Positions 35,776 to 44,796 of a stretch of DNA of 64,000 nucleotides are shown piece after piece. The DNA is from Lysobacter sp. K5869 (lineage in GTDB: Bacteria; Pseudomonadota; Gammaproteobacteria; Xanthomonadales; Xanthomonadaceae). The DNA lies in assembly GCF_018847975.1 (NCBI RefSeq), contig NZ_CP072597.1:930001-994000 (forward strand), in the 5' to 3' direction. The notes below the pieces were generated by a model. That model was not told the origin of the DNA and did no database searches. It worked only from the letters and a program-made list of their open reading frames with translations. Both the position numbers and the translations under genes were made by a program. Every line of letters begins with the position of its first letter. Position 1 is the stretch's first letter.

Positions 35776-36531
35776 TCAGAGCGGGCGCGGCAACCAGACC
35801 AAACTGAGCACGCCGCCGTCGGCGTCGAAACGGTAGTCCGCGGCGAACGCCCGGCCGCGGCCGATTCCGGCGGCGAGGTCCTCGGCGCAGACGAACTCCA
35901 GCCGCCGCGGTTCGATCCGCGCCAGCCGCATCGCCTCGAAGCCGAAGAAGCGCCGCACTTGCGGGAACAGCGCCTTGTACAGGCTCTCCTTGGCCGAGAA
36001 CACCGCGATCAGGCCGGCGGCCGGATCGTCGAAGCCGGCCCGGATCAGCGCCTGTTCGGCGGAGTCGACCACCACGCCGGCGATCTCGGCCGCGCGCTCC
36101 GCGCCGATCGGCTGCTCGATGTCCACGCCCAGCCCGAGCGTATCGGCCGCCGCCGCGGCCAGACACAGCGCGCGGCCGCCGGCATGGGTGATCGAGGCGA
36201 CCGCGCCGTCCGGCCACACCGGTTCGCGGTCGCGGCCGATCGGGACCGCCGGCGATTCGACGCCGACCCGCGCCAACGCGCGGCGCGCGCACAGGCGCCC
36301 GGCCAGGAACTCGCCGCGGCGCTTGGGCACCGCGCGTTCGAGCTGCGGCGCGAAGGCGATGGCGTGGTGCGCGAACAACCCGTCGCGGTAAGCGGCCACC
36401 TCGAAGCGGCAGGCATGGCCGAGGAAGCGGCGGCCGAAAGCCTCGACTTCGATATCGCCGGCATCGCGCAGGAAGTCCTGCCCGGGCCGCGGCGATTCGG
36501 AAGCGGAGGCGGCCGGCGCGTCGGCGGTCAT
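35776..36531 (-). CDS. 4'-Phosphopantetheinyl transferase, EntD/Sfp type
   Basis: 251 residues. Mg-binding motif GLGVDIEQP and the FSAKESLYKALFP motif are intact, as is the N-terminal KRRGEFLAGRLCARRAL typical of EntD-like enzymes. It transfers phosphopantetheine from CoA to carrier proteins of NRPS, PKS or type II systems. Not part of a siderophore operon here; it lies 191 bp upstream of the aminodeoxychorismate synthase gene on the same strand. It could activate the ACP encoded at 9269-9535 as well as carrier proteins outside the window. Confidence 0.92.
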   Translation of the reverse strand: MTADAPAASASESPRPGQDFLRDAGDIEVEAFGRRFLGHACRFEVAAYRDGLFAHHAIAFAPQLERAVPKRRGEFLAGRLCARRALARVGVESPAVPIGRDREPVWPDGAVASITHAGGRALCLAAAAADTLGLGVDIEQPIGAERAAEIAGVVVDSAEQALIRAGFDDPAAGLIAVFSAKESLYKALFPQVRRFFGFEAMRLARIEPRRLEFVCAEDLAAGIGRGRAFAADYRFDADGGVLSLVWLPRPL

Positions 36532-36636
36532 GAGCGCGGGAGCGGTGGGAGGGCGCTCAGGATCGCACAGGCGCCGCGGCGGCGCCGGTATCGCGGTCGC
36601 GGGACGCCGCCGTGAGGCCGATGCCGCGATGACGCC

Positions 36637-36748
36637 CTGGATGCCCGCGTTCGCGGGCGGGACGACAGGCAGGTTTCGCGGCCGATGCGTTTCCGCGTTG
36701 CATCCCTGCCGTCATCCCCGCGAACGCGGGATCCAAAGACTTCAGCGC
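36637..36748. repeat. Inverted pair of dispersed CCCGCGTTCGCGGG-type palindromes
   Basis: A unit CTGGATGCCCGCGTTCGCGG with GGACGACAGG at 36637-36671 is mirrored by CCTGCCGTCATCCCCGCGAA with CGCGGGATCC at 36715-36744. The core is a short palindrome preceded or followed by GATG/GTCATC, the same architecture as the ATTCCGGCTTTCGCCGGAAT repeats at 44723, 44801, 45130 and 54885 but with a different core. Such 20-bp palindromes resemble the dRS3 type of neisserial intergenic repeats. Confidence 0.75.
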
Positions 36749-36791
36749 GATCCCGCCCGCGCCCCGGTGACGCAGCGACGCAACGCCCGGC

Positions 36792-36822
36792 AAAAAAAAC
36801 GGCCCGCGCGCAGCGGGCCGTT
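36792..36822 (-). terminator. Rho-independent terminator of the M4 protease gene
   Basis: A 10-bp perfect stem AACGGCCCGC / GCGGGCCGTT (36798-36807 with 36813-36822, loop of 5) is followed on the minus strand by eight Ts. It begins 29 bp after the protease stop codon. Confidence 0.93.
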
Positions 36823-36850
36823 CTTCGACGCTACCGATCCGACCGGCGGA

Positions 36851-38491
36851 TCAGTTGACGTTCACCGCGCTCCAAGCCCGCGCCAAGGTGTTGTACTCGG
36901 CCGAATTCGCGCCGTACAACTCGGTCGCCGCCGCCAGCGTCGCCGCGCGCGCCTGCGGGTAGGTGGTGTTGGAGGTGAACTTCGCGGTCAGCGCGCGATA
37001 CCAGATCTTGCCGAACTTATCGCGGCCCATGCCGGTGAGGGCGGTGTCGCCGTTGCAGACCAACTGCGCCTGAGTCAGCCCCGAACCCGCCGGCACGGTC
37101 GCGCCTTCCATCGCCAGATAGGCCAGACGGTTGCCCACGCCGGAGGTGTAGTGCGGGTTGTGCGCGCCGTCGGACAGCGCCGGGTCGAAGCCGCCGGCCG
37201 GGTAGCAGTTGAACGACTTGCCGTCGGCGGCCTGGTTGTACATGTCGCGGAAGGCCTTGCCGTCGGTGCGCATCATCTCGCCGATGCGGTAGTCGCCCGG
37301 GTCGCGCGAATTGTTGGCGTAGAACTCGACCAGGGTGCCGAAGATGTCCGACGAGGATTCGTTGAGGCCGCCGGCGTCGCCCGAGTACGCCAGCGCCGAG
37401 GTCTTGGCGGTCACGCCGTGGGTCATCTCGTGACCGGCCACGTCCAGGCCGACCACCGGGCCGTAGCCGCGCGCGGCGTCGCCGTCGCCGTAGAACATCG
37501 AATTGACCAGCGCCACGTAGGCGGCGTTGGCGCCGGTGGTGGCGCCGGTGGAGGTCTTGAAGTTGGTGTGGGCGTAGCTCTTGATGCCCTTGCCGTCGCC
37601 GGCCAGGCCGGTGCGGCCGTGCACGTTCTTGTAATAGTCCCAGGTCACGCCGACGCCGTAGTGGATGTCCACGGCCAAGGTCGCGCGGTCGCTGACGGCG
37701 TTGTTGCCCCAGGCGTTGTCGGCGTCGCTGAACAAGGTCGCGCCGGCCGTGGTGGACAGGATGTCGAACAGGTTCGACACGACGCCGCCCTTGGCGTCGT
37801 ACACGCTGCCGTTGCCGCGCGTGGTGTCGATCAGGTCGTACTTGGTCGCGCTCTTCTTGTCGGTGGCGATGCTCAGATCGCCGTAGTAGAACGACTTGCC
37901 GGTGCCGGTGGCCGCGGCGGTCTGGATCAGGTCCTGCACGTCGAGCACCTTGCCGCTGGCGGCATCGACGTAATACTTCACCAAGCCCGAATGGCGGGTG
38001 GTGTCGGCGCCCTGCAGGGTCACCTCGTACGCCAGCACCGGCTGCTTGCCGCGCGCGTAGACCACCAGATCGTTGGAGCGGACCTGATCGACGCGGCCGG
38101 AGAAGCGCGCGCCGGCCTCGACCGCGGCGGCGTCGGCGCTCAGGCGCGGCGTCAGCGACGGACGCTGCGCGCTGCGCAGGGTCAACAAGGCCTCGCGCAA
38201 TTGGCCGCGCTGGCTCTTGACCACCACATCGCCGCCGACCACGCGCAAGCCGCGATAGCTGCGGTCGAAGCGCACGTGCTGGGTGCCGTCGGCGTCGACC
38301 ACCGCGTCGCGCGCCTCGAAACGGTCCTCGGCGTCGCCCTTGAGCGCGCCGAGATGGTTGGAGATCAAGCCCTGCGCCTGCGTCACCGCCAGCGCGCGCG
38401 CGGCCGGCGGCGCGGCGTGCGCGGCAGGCACGACGGCGGCGACGGCCAGAACCAGAGCGATGCGCTTGGGTGCGTTGGAATACGAAGTCAT
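36851..38491 (-). CDS. Secreted M4-family (thermolysin-like) metalloprotease preproenzyme
   Basis: 546 residues: signal peptide (cleavage after AAHA, about residue 26), FTP/PepSY propeptide to about residue 195, then the catalytic domain. Zinc motif HEMTH is at residues 354-358 and the third ligand Glu in GGLNESSSD (about 378); NPHYTSGVGNRLAYL corresponds to the transition-state His region, here without the usual DNGGVH spelling. It is autoprocessed and exported through the type II system, and degrades proteins outside the cell, as expected of a bacteriolytic or predatory Lysobacter. RBS GAGGGG lies 8 bp before the ATG. A strong terminator follows; monocistronic. Confidence 0.95.
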   Translation of the reverse strand: MTSYSNAPKRIALVLAVAAVVPAAHAAPPAARALAVTQAQGLISNHLGALKGDAEDRFEARDAVVDADGTQHVRFDRSYRGLRVVGGDVVVKSQRGQLREALLTLRSAQRPSLTPRLSADAAAVEAGARFSGRVDQVRSNDLVVYARGKQPVLAYEVTLQGADTTRHSGLVKYYVDAASGKVLDVQDLIQTAAATGTGKSFYYGDLSIATDKKSATKYDLIDTTRGNGSVYDAKGGVVSNLFDILSTTAGATLFSDADNAWGNNAVSDRATLAVDIHYGVGVTWDYYKNVHGRTGLAGDGKGIKSYAHTNFKTSTGATTGANAAYVALVNSMFYGDGDAARGYGPVVGLDVAGHEMTHGVTAKTSALAYSGDAGGLNESSSDIFGTLVEFYANNSRDPGDYRIGEMMRTDGKAFRDMYNQAADGKSFNCYPAGGFDPALSDGAHNPHYTSGVGNRLAYLAMEGATVPAGSGLTQAQLVCNGDTALTGMGRDKFGKIWYRALTAKFTSNTTYPQARAATLAAATELYGANSAEYNTLARAWSAVNVN

Positions 38492-38896
38492 CCGTGTTTC
38501 CCCTCAAGTGATGCAAGCGCCGGTGCGGCCGGCGAACCGTGGCGGCGTGGGCTGCCGTCGCGATCATCTTGAGTCGGCGAATGCGCGCGGGCGGTGATGC
38601 GCAAGTGCGGATCGCGAACCAAATTGCTGGGATATTTCGCAGTTTTCGCATTCTTCATATGACGCATCGGCGTTCATCGCATTCACTCTGCCGACGATTT
38701 GATACATAGTTTCACGGAGGTTTCGTTCGCGACCGAAGCGAACATGCCACCGACGATGCAGTCGCGCTCTAGTTGGAATGCATCGCGCGAACAGGCGGAT
38801 TGCAGCCCCGATGCGGGCGCGCGGATCGCGCAACGCAGTCGCTGAAACCGAAGCGAGCGCGGTGTATGGTCCGGACTTTCGCCTTCGAGCCCGCCG
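38492..38896. other. Divergent promoter region of the protease and serine hydrolase
   Basis: 405 bp between divergent genes. About 38600-38720 is AT-richer than the surroundings and probably contains the protease promoter; no convincing -35/-10 pair was found. Short frames here lack RBS and similarity. No gene is called. Confidence 0.45.
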
Positions 38897-40189
38897 ATGC
38901 GCCTTCCCGCCCGCCTTCCGCTTCTGGCCCTCGCCGCGCTGCTGGCGCTGGCCACGGCCGCTTGCGAAACCGCGCCGCCGCCGGCCGCCGCCGAGCTCGC
39001 GCGGCGACCGCCGGCGGGCATCGAAGCGACCTTGCAGCGCTACGTCGACGACGGCCGCATCGCCGGCGCGGCGGCGCTGGTGCTGCGCGACGGCCAACCG
39101 GTCTACGAAGGCGCGGTCGGGTGGAGCGACAAGGAAGCCGGACGGCGCATGCGCGCGGACACGATCTTCCGCATCGCCTCGCAGTCCAAGGCCATCACCA
39201 GCGCGGCGATCCTGATCCTGGCCGAGGACGGCAAGCTGCGCCTGGACGATCCGGTGAGCCGCACGATTCCCGCGTTCGCCCACACCACGGTCGCCGGCGA
39301 CGGCGGCGCGGCCGCGCCGGCCCGGCGCCCGATCCTGCTGCGCGATCTGCTCACCCACACCGCCGGCATTTCCTACGGCACCGACGAAGCCGTCGCGGAC
39401 GCCTACCGCGCGCGCGGTCTCGGCTCGGCCGCGGGCTACGGTTGGTACCTCGCCGACAAGGACGAAGACGTTTGCGCCACGATGGAACGGCTGGCGACGC
39501 TGCCGTTCGTGGCCCAGCCCGGCGAGCGCTGGGTCTACGGCTACAACACCGACATCCTCGGCTGCGTGGTCGAACGCGCGTCGGGCCGGTCGCTCGACGC
39601 GTTCGTGCGCGAGCGCATCGCCGGCCCGCTGGGCATGCGCGACACGCAATTCTTCTTGCCGCCCGCGCAGCGCGAACGCTTGGCCGCGGTGTACGCCAGC
39701 GGCGACGACGGCCGCGCCGTGCGCGCGCCCGACGGCGCGCTCGGCCAAGGCGATTACATCGACGGCCCGCGCCGCGCGTTTTCCGGCGGCGCCGGTTTGT
39801 TGTCGACGGCTCGCGACTACGCGCGCTTTCTAGAAGCGATCCGCCGCGGCGGCGAACTCGACGGCGTGCGCATCCTCTCGCCGCGCAGCGCGGAGTCGAT
39901 GCATACCGCCCAAACCGGCGCCTTGTATCCCGAGCCCGGCATGGGCTTCGGTTACGGCTTCGAGGTGACCGAACGCGCCGGCGCGCACGCGCCCGACGGC
40001 GCGGGCGCGTTCGGCTGGGGCGGCGCGTACGGCACGCTGTACCGCGTCGATCCGGCCTCGCGCACGGTGATGGTGCTGATGCTGCAGCTGATTCCCAACG
40101 ACACCGACATCCACGAAGCGTTCCGCGACGCGGCGTACCGCAGCGTCGCCGACGGCGCGACCGCGGCGCCGGCGTCCGCGCGGCGTTGA
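38897..40189 (+). CDS. Serine beta-lactamase-like hydrolase, putative lipoprotein
   Basis: 430 residues. Signal sequence with a lipobox-like ATAAC (Cys about 22). Class C beta-lactamase/esterase motifs: SQSK (SxxK, about residue 93), YGYN as the Tyr-containing second motif and a C-terminal GWGGAYGT that replaces KTG, the pattern of EstB-type esterases and D-aminopeptidases rather than true beta-lactamases. Probably acts in the periplasm on esters or peptides; substrate unknown. Ends at a bidirectional hairpin. Confidence 0.88.
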   Translation: MRLPARLPLLALAALLALATAACETAPPPAAAELARRPPAGIEATLQRYVDDGRIAGAAALVLRDGQPVYEGAVGWSDKEAGRRMRADTIFRIASQSKAITSAAILILAEDGKLRLDDPVSRTIPAFAHTTVAGDGGAAAPARRPILLRDLLTHTAGISYGTDEAVADAYRARGLGSAAGYGWYLADKDEDVCATMERLATLPFVAQPGERWVYGYNTDILGCVVERASGRSLDAFVRERIAGPLGMRDTQFFLPPAQRERLAAVYASGDDGRAVRAPDGALGQGDYIDGPRRAFSGGAGLLSTARDYARFLEAIRRGGELDGVRILSPRSAESMHTAQTGALYPEPGMGFGYGFEVTERAGAHAPDGAGAFGWGGAYGTLYRVDPASRTVMVLMLQLIPNDTDIHEAFRDAAYRSVADGATAAPASARR

Positions 40190-40215
40190 GCCTCCGCCGC
40201 GGGCGCGGCGGAGGC
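40190..40215. terminator. Bidirectional terminator hairpin
   Basis: Perfect 11-bp stem GCCTCCGCCGC / GCGGCGGAGGC with loop GGGC lies exactly between the stop codons of two convergent genes. There is no T-run on either side, so termination may need Rho or be partial. Confidence 0.7.
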
Positions 40216-40220
40216 CGCGC

Positions 40221-41408
40221 TCATTCGCCGACGATGACGTGCGGCAGGAACCGCGAGGTGTCCTGGGTGATCGGCCCGGCGTCCTCGCGGATGCCCATGC
40301 CGGCGGCCTGATCGGCCACCACCCAGCTGCCGATCAGCGGGTAATTGGCTTCGCCGTCGGCGCCGTCGAAACGCGGCAGCGGGTGCAGCGCCTGACGGAT
40401 GGTCGGGCCGTCTTCGTACGGACCGTCGCTGCGCAAGCGCTCGCCGTCCAGGCCGACCAACTCGATGTTGGCGCCCTCGCGCGAGAACAGCGGCTTGCGC
40501 ACCCAGCCCGGCGCGAGTTCGCCGGCCTCGGCGTCCTCGAAATGCGCTTCGAGCAGATTCGGATGGCCGCCGTGGCGCTCCCACAGCAGCGGCAGCACGC
40601 CCTTGTTGCTGAGGATCGCCTTCCACGCCGGCTCGATCAGCTGCACGCGCGAGCCGGCCAGCTTGGGGCCGTACTCCTCGGCGAACATCCACTCCAGCGG
40701 ATACAGCTTGAACAAGGTGCGGATGACCCGGTCGTCCTCATCGGTGAAATAGCCTTCGCGGCTCAGGCCGATGCCTTCGATGCTCAGCTCCAGCGTCTGC
40801 ACGCCGGCCTGTTCGGCGCAGTCGCGCAGGTAGCGCACCGTGCCCTGGTCTTCCAGCGAGCCCTCGACCGCGGCGAAATGCACCGGCGTGGCGATGCGCC
40901 CGTCGCGCGCCAGCGCGCCGAAGGTTTCGATCAGCAGTTCCTGGATGCGGTTGTACTGGTCGCTGCGCTCGCCCAGTTCGCCGCGGCCGATGTTCTGCTC
41001 CAGCCACAGCCACTGGAAATACGCCGCCTCGTACAGGGACGTGGGCGTGTCGTAGTTGAGCTCGTACAGCTTGGCCGGGCCACGGCCGTCGTAGGCCAGA
41101 TCCATGCGGCCGTACAGGTGCGGCTCGCCGCGGCGCCAGGAATCGGCGATCCAGTCCCAGTACTCGCGCGGGATCGCGAGGCGCTCCAGCAACTGCTCCG
41201 AGCCGACGACTTCGTCGACCAGGGCCATCGCCATGTCGTGCAGCTCCTGGGTCGGCTGCTCGATGTCGTCCTCGATCTGGCGCAGGCCGAACGCGTAGCA
41301 CGCGCGTTCGTCCCAATACGGCGCGCCGTCGATGGTGTGGAAACGGAAGCCGAGCGACTCGGCCTGTTCGCGCCAGTCCGGACGCTCGGGTACGACGATG
41401 CGTTTCAT
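40221..41408 (-). CDS. yjfC: Glutathionylspermidine synthase-like ATP-grasp ligase (YjfC/YgiC type)
   Basis: 395 residues, close to the 387 of E. coli YjfC. Matches the synthase half of glutathionylspermidine synthetase: ELNYDTPTSLYEA, FAEEYGPKL, AILSNKGVLPLLW, WVRKPLFSREGANI (ATP-grasp Lys and Arg region) and SWVVADQAAGMGIRE at the end. The amidase half is absent, and the true substrates of YjfC/YgiC are unknown; C-N ligation of an amine or peptide is expected. Last gene of the yjf-type operon, 24 bp after the DUF1190 gene. Start ATG at 41408; the open frame further upstream is a GC shadow. Confidence 0.93.
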   Translation of the reverse strand: MKRIVVPERPDWREQAESLGFRFHTIDGAPYWDERACYAFGLRQIEDDIEQPTQELHDMAMALVDEVVGSEQLLERLAIPREYWDWIADSWRRGEPHLYGRMDLAYDGRGPAKLYELNYDTPTSLYEAAYFQWLWLEQNIGRGELGERSDQYNRIQELLIETFGALARDGRIATPVHFAAVEGSLEDQGTVRYLRDCAEQAGVQTLELSIEGIGLSREGYFTDEDDRVIRTLFKLYPLEWMFAEEYGPKLAGSRVQLIEPAWKAILSNKGVLPLLWERHGGHPNLLEAHFEDAEAGELAPGWVRKPLFSREGANIELVGLDGERLRSDGPYEDGPTIRQALHPLPRFDGADGEANYPLIGSWVVADQAAGMGIREDAGPITQDTSRFLPHVIVGE

Positions 41409-41431
41409 GCGCGCTCGAATGGACGAAGGGA

Positions 41432-42076
41432 TCAGCCGCCGCGGCCGAAGCCGTGGCTGCCGCTGCTGGAACTGCTGCTGCGGCCGAAACCGCCGCGCGC
41501 CGCGGCGCTGGAGCCGAAGCCGGCGCGCGAAACGGTGACCGCGCGCGCCGGCAGCGCGGTGTCGCCGGCCTTCTTGCCGTAGACGGTGCCGCTGTAGTTG
41601 CCGATCTCGCGGCCGTCGGGCTTGAGGTAGCCGCCGCTGCGGTAATCGCGGTACAGCGGCGACACGCCGCCGATGTGGTAGTAGCGGTTGCCGCCGCTCA
41701 TCAACTGCGAGGCCGCGTAACCGATCAGGAACCCGGTCATCGGCGGAATGTAGGTCGGATGGCCCGTAGCGGACTGGCCCGCGAGCGGCTGGCAGGCGCC
41801 GAACTGCTGGTTGCACTCCTGCTCGCTCTCGAACCGCGGCGCCAGCTTTTCGTGCTCGACCAAGGCCTGCGAATAGGCCTTGTCGCATTCCTCGCGCGAG
41901 ATCTCGGTCTGCACCGTGCATTCTTCGCGCGAGGTCAGGATCTTGCCGCTGGGGTCGTCGTCGCAGCCGGCCAGCGCGGCCGGCACGGCCACCGCCATCA
42001 GCACCAGGCGCAGGTTGCGCGAGCGCTTGCCGCGCGGCGCCTTGTCGTCAGCGTTCGTGGTCATGGCATCGCTCAC
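41432..42076 (-). CDS. yjfM: DUF1190 lipoprotein (YjfM/YgiB type)
   Basis: 214 residues, same length as E. coli YjfM (212). Lipobox LAGC about residue 38; then EECTVQTEISREECDKAY with paired Cys, and a Gly/Ser-rich C-terminus (SSSSSGSHGFGRGG). Function unknown, but always near YjfC/YgiC ligases, so it is a likely partner or substrate anchor. GTG start overlapping the DUF350 stop (GTGA); an in-frame ATG four codons later is the alternative. Confidence 0.9.
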   Translation of the reverse strand: MSDAMTTNADDKAPRGKRSRNLRLVLMAVAVPAALAGCDDDPSGKILTSREECTVQTEISREECDKAYSQALVEHEKLAPRFESEQECNQQFGACQPLAGQSATGHPTYIPPMTGFLIGYAASQLMSGGNRYYHIGGVSPLYRDYRSGGYLKPDGREIGNYSGTVYGKKAGDTALPARAVTVSRAGFGSSAAARGGFGRSSSSSSGSHGFGRGG

Positions 42077-42480
42077 GGCGTCATCGCGGCGGCGTTGATC
42101 AGGCCGACGCTGACCGACACGCTCGCGGAAAAGATGCCGGCGCCGATCTGGCCGTCGGTGATCTGCTGCGACATCTTCGGCGCGACCAGGCGCGCGATCA
42201 GGAACGCGACCAGCTGCACCACCACCGCCGCCGCGCCCCAGATCGCCGCGTCGATCAGGCTGACCGAGTTGGAGATCGCCGAATGCAGCGGCAGGGCCAG
42301 ACCGATCAAGGTGCCGGCGAAGCCGGTCGCGGCGGCGGCGTTGCCGGCGCGGATCAGGCTCAGTTCGCGGTGCGGGGTGATCAGCGACACCGCCAGCGCG
42401 GCCAGGACCAGCACGCCGATGCCGGTGCCGGCGTAGGCGAGGAAGTTGAGGAAGCTGTGGGCGTCGATCGGTGCGTCCAT
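42073..42480 (-). CDS. yjfL: DUF350 membrane protein (YjfL type)
   Basis: 135 residues with four transmembrane helices arranged as two repeats (AYAGTGIGVLVLAALAV, GNAAAATGFAGTLIGLALPL, AIWGAAAVVVQLVAFLIARL and a C-terminal helix), the DUF350 pattern. Found with ATP-grasp ligases and PspA proteins in many bacteria. It might form a channel or scaffold in the inner membrane. Overlaps DUF1190 by four bases. Confidence 0.92.
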   Translation of the reverse strand: MDAPIDAHSFLNFLAYAGTGIGVLVLAALAVSLITPHRELSLIRAGNAAAATGFAGTLIGLALPLHSAISNSVSLIDAAIWGAAAVVVQLVAFLIARLVAPKMSQQITDGQIGAGIFSASVSVSVGLINAAAMTP

Positions 42481-42511
42481 GAGTGGAATCCTTGCGTTGA
42501 ATGCGGTGCGC

Positions 42512-43174
42512 TTAGGTGATGTCGAGGTCGGCGGTGTTCAGGTCGATGCCGAGCGCGTAGGTGACGACGAATTCGCTCGGGCCGTAGTCCTCGGCGGTGA
42601 CCAGGAGGAATTCGTCGCGGTCCAGTTCGGGAATCTCGCGCCGGTACAGCATCGCGTAATGGGTCAGATCGTCGTCGCGGCGCGGCGGGTCGTGGCGGTA
42701 GAGCACTTCGTCGTAGACCACCGGCGGCACTTTCTCGGCCACGTCGTCGCCGAATTCGCGGTACCAGGTGCGTCCGGCGTACTCGATCGAAGCCGCGCCC
42801 AGGTGCGGGTGTTCGTGGATGAAGCGCTTGAACGCGGCCTGATTCGGCGGGTTCACCGTGTCGTTGAAGACGAAGGCCTTGATGCCCTCGACCTGCCCGT
42901 TGGCGGTGCTGATCTGCAGGTAGGCGTCGTCGTCGAGATAGAAGCGGTGCAGCGCGTGGCCGCCGCGCAGGTCGATGTAGCCGTAGCAGGGAATGCCCTG
43001 ATGGCCCTCGGGCAGGCGCAAGGTCCAGGCCTGCGGGTTGGCGCGGAAGGTCAGCGTGTCGAACGCGACCCGCCCGTTGATGCGCAGCCCCAGCGGCAGC
43101 TCGTGCGCGAACGGCAGCGCGGGCTTGTCGTCCTCGCGCTTCTTGCCGCCGAACAATCCGTCCAACCAACCCAT
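42512..43174 (-). CDS. yjfK: DUF2491 cytoplasmic protein (YjfK type)
   Basis: 220 residues (E. coli YjfK is 219). Begins MGWLDGLFGGKK, an amphipathic N-terminus that may touch the membrane, followed by a beta-rich domain (LPLGLRINGRV, GYIDLRGGHALHRFYLDDD, YAMLYRREI). No enzymatic motif. Conserved partner in the yjf operon; 31 bp before the DUF350 gene. Confidence 0.9.
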   Translation of the reverse strand: MGWLDGLFGGKKREDDKPALPFAHELPLGLRINGRVAFDTLTFRANPQAWTLRLPEGHQGIPCYGYIDLRGGHALHRFYLDDDAYLQISTANGQVEGIKAFVFNDTVNPPNQAAFKRFIHEHPHLGAASIEYAGRTWYREFGDDVAEKVPPVVYDEVLYRHDPPRRDDDLTHYAMLYRREIPELDRDEFLLVTAEDYGPSEFVVTYALGIDLNTADLDIT

Positions 43175-43200
43175 CTCGATGACCTCGCGTTCGATCCGTT

Positions 43201-44250
43201 TCAGGCCGCCGCGAGCGACGCCCACGGCAGGCGCGCGCTGTCGATGCGCGCGTCGGCAAGGTAATACAACAAGGTGCCCGGCGCGATCTCGACATGATCG
43301 GGCGGATTGAGTACCGGCGCGGCGGTGCGGCTGTCGCGGTAGCCGATCCACAGCGCCGCCTCGGCGCGGAACGCCGCGGCCAGCTGGCCCGCGCGCACCG
43401 GCGCGGCGGCGGCCGGGACCTGCAAGCTGAATTGGGTCGGCCCGCCCGCGCCCAGCCATTCGCCGGCCACCAGCGAGCTGCCGGCGTCCTGCGCGGCGCG
43501 CGCGATCACGTCCACGTGCAGGGGCCGCGTGCACTCCACGTGCGGGTAGTGGCTGCGCACCAGCTGCGCCACCGCCGCCGCCTCGAAGTGGGCGACGATG
43601 TGGGCGCTGGGCCGCTGCGCCATCACCGCGAACACCGCGGCCAGCGAGCGGTCGTCGTCGGCCGCGTGCACGATCACCCGCGCCGCGCCGGCCAGCGCGG
43701 CGCGCTCGTATTCGCCGCAATCGGCGTAGGAATCGACCGAGACGAAGCGGATCTGGTCGGGCAGCGGATTCTCGGCCAAGCCTTCGGCGACCAGGACGAT
43801 GCCTTCGTCGTCGGTGTGCGCATCGGCCAGCAGCAACTGCACCAGCCGCTGCGATTCGCGGCCGTGCCAGCCGATCAGCACGGTGTGGCCGCGCATGTCC
43901 TCGTAGCTCATCTTGCCCATTTGGTGGCGTTTCCAGAAATGGATCAGGCCGGCGCTGGTCTTGGCCAGGATCGAGGCGAACAGGGCGATCGCGCCGGGCA
44001 TCACGAACAAGGCCGCGACCCAGCGCCCCGCGGCGCTGCCCGGCGAGAGATCGCCGTAGCCGATGGTGCTGGCCGTGGTCACGTAGTAATAAACGAACGC
44101 GTCCCAGCCCAACAGCTTGTCTTCGCCGGCCCAGGCCAGCAGCAGCCAGGTGCCGCTCATGTGCAGCGCCAGCGCGGCGGCGACCACGCCCCAGCCGATC
44201 CGGCGCAGGTGGCCGCGCAGGCTGCGGTAGAGCTTGCCGAGGACGATCAT
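43201..44250 (-). CDS. Potassium channel with TrkA-N/RCK domain (two-helix type)
   Basis: 349 residues. Two membrane helices (about 18-40 and 75-95) flank the pore helix and selectivity filter TIGYGD (about residues 62-67); the rest (about 110-345) is a cytoplasmic RCK-like Rossmann module starting HTVLIGWHGRESQRLV. It should gate K+ (or another cation) flow in response to a ligand. It is not part of the E. coli yjf operon but lies between the DUF2491 and PspA genes here, 26 bp before DUF2491, suggesting that membrane-stress response and ion flux are linked in this organism. Confidence 0.92.
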   Translation of the reverse strand: MIVLGKLYRSLRGHLRRIGWGVVAAALALHMSGTWLLLAWAGEDKLLGWDAFVYYYVTTASTIGYGDLSPGSAAGRWVAALFVMPGAIALFASILAKTSAGLIHFWKRHQMGKMSYEDMRGHTVLIGWHGRESQRLVQLLLADAHTDDEGIVLVAEGLAENPLPDQIRFVSVDSYADCGEYERAALAGAARVIVHAADDDRSLAAVFAVMAQRPSAHIVAHFEAAAVAQLVRSHYPHVECTRPLHVDVIARAAQDAGSSLVAGEWLGAGGPTQFSLQVPAAAAPVRAGQLAAAFRAEAALWIGYRDSRTAAPVLNPPDHVEIAPGTLLYYLADARIDSARLPWASLAAA

Positions 44251-44407
44251 GGCGCGGGTCCTGGGGGTGGCGTGGGTGGCTTCAAGTCCTTTTCCTTTGG
44301 CGATGGCGCGTCTTGCGCTTGGCTGCGTCGTTCGATTTCGGCGGCGGTTGCCAGCCTATCTCGGTCGTTCGCTCCGTCACTCCGGCGGAGGCCGGAGTCC
44401 ATTTTTG

Positions 44408-44748
44408 CAGTTGCAGTTGCCGTTGCTTTGGGCTGGGACGTATCCCCACCCGAGATCATCGTTCCGCAGCCCCGGAGGGCGCGCGCATGGATGCGCGCGT
44501 GCGCCGTAGGGGCATGGATGCCCCTTACGGCGCAGCCCCGCGCCGGGTGCTGGACCTAGTGGCTCTTGACTCTAAAACCAGCGTTTTTCTTTGGTTACTT
44601 TCTTTTGTCGCGCTGACAAAAGAAAGTAACTCGGCCGCTTGCGGACGAAAGCTCTTAGCGTTTGATCTTCGCGTGTCGTCGCGCGCTCTTGCGAAGAGAA
44701 AGCGGAAGCAACATCAAAATGGGTTCCGGCTTTCGCCGGAATGACGGA
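44408..44748 (+). repeat. Dispersed structured intergenic element, copy A
   Basis: Forward copy. It starts with (GTTGCC)n-like sequence, then GACGTATC, GCAGCCCCGGAGGGCG, a GCGCGCGCATGGATGCGCGC hairpin (44479-44500), a second hairpin at 44501-44533 (GCGCCGTA..GGGGCA/TGCCCC..TACGGCGC), CTAGTGGCTCTTGA, a 16-bp perfect stem (44594-44609 with 44615-44630), CGGCCGCTTGCGGAC and finally the palindrome TTCCGGCTTTCGCCGGAA. Base changes relative to copy C are compensatory in the stems. Confidence 0.85.
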
Positions 44749-44796
44749 GTGTGAGCTGCGCTTCTCGCAGGTGGCGGTAGCGGACACCCTACCCAC

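Larger units (their letters stand above)
36532..36850. other. Intergenic region with dispersed palindromic repeats and a terminator
   Basis: 319 bp between the phosphopantetheinyl transferase start and the protease stop (both minus). It contains an inverted pair of short repeats and a strong terminator, both listed separately. No gene is called. Confidence 0.6.

Noticed and set aside
36851..38491. Possibility that the M4 protease is a pseudogene because the transition-state His motif is not DNGGVH
   Set aside because: Frame, signal, propeptide, HEMTH, Glu ligand, RBS and terminator are intact; the motif is a family variant.
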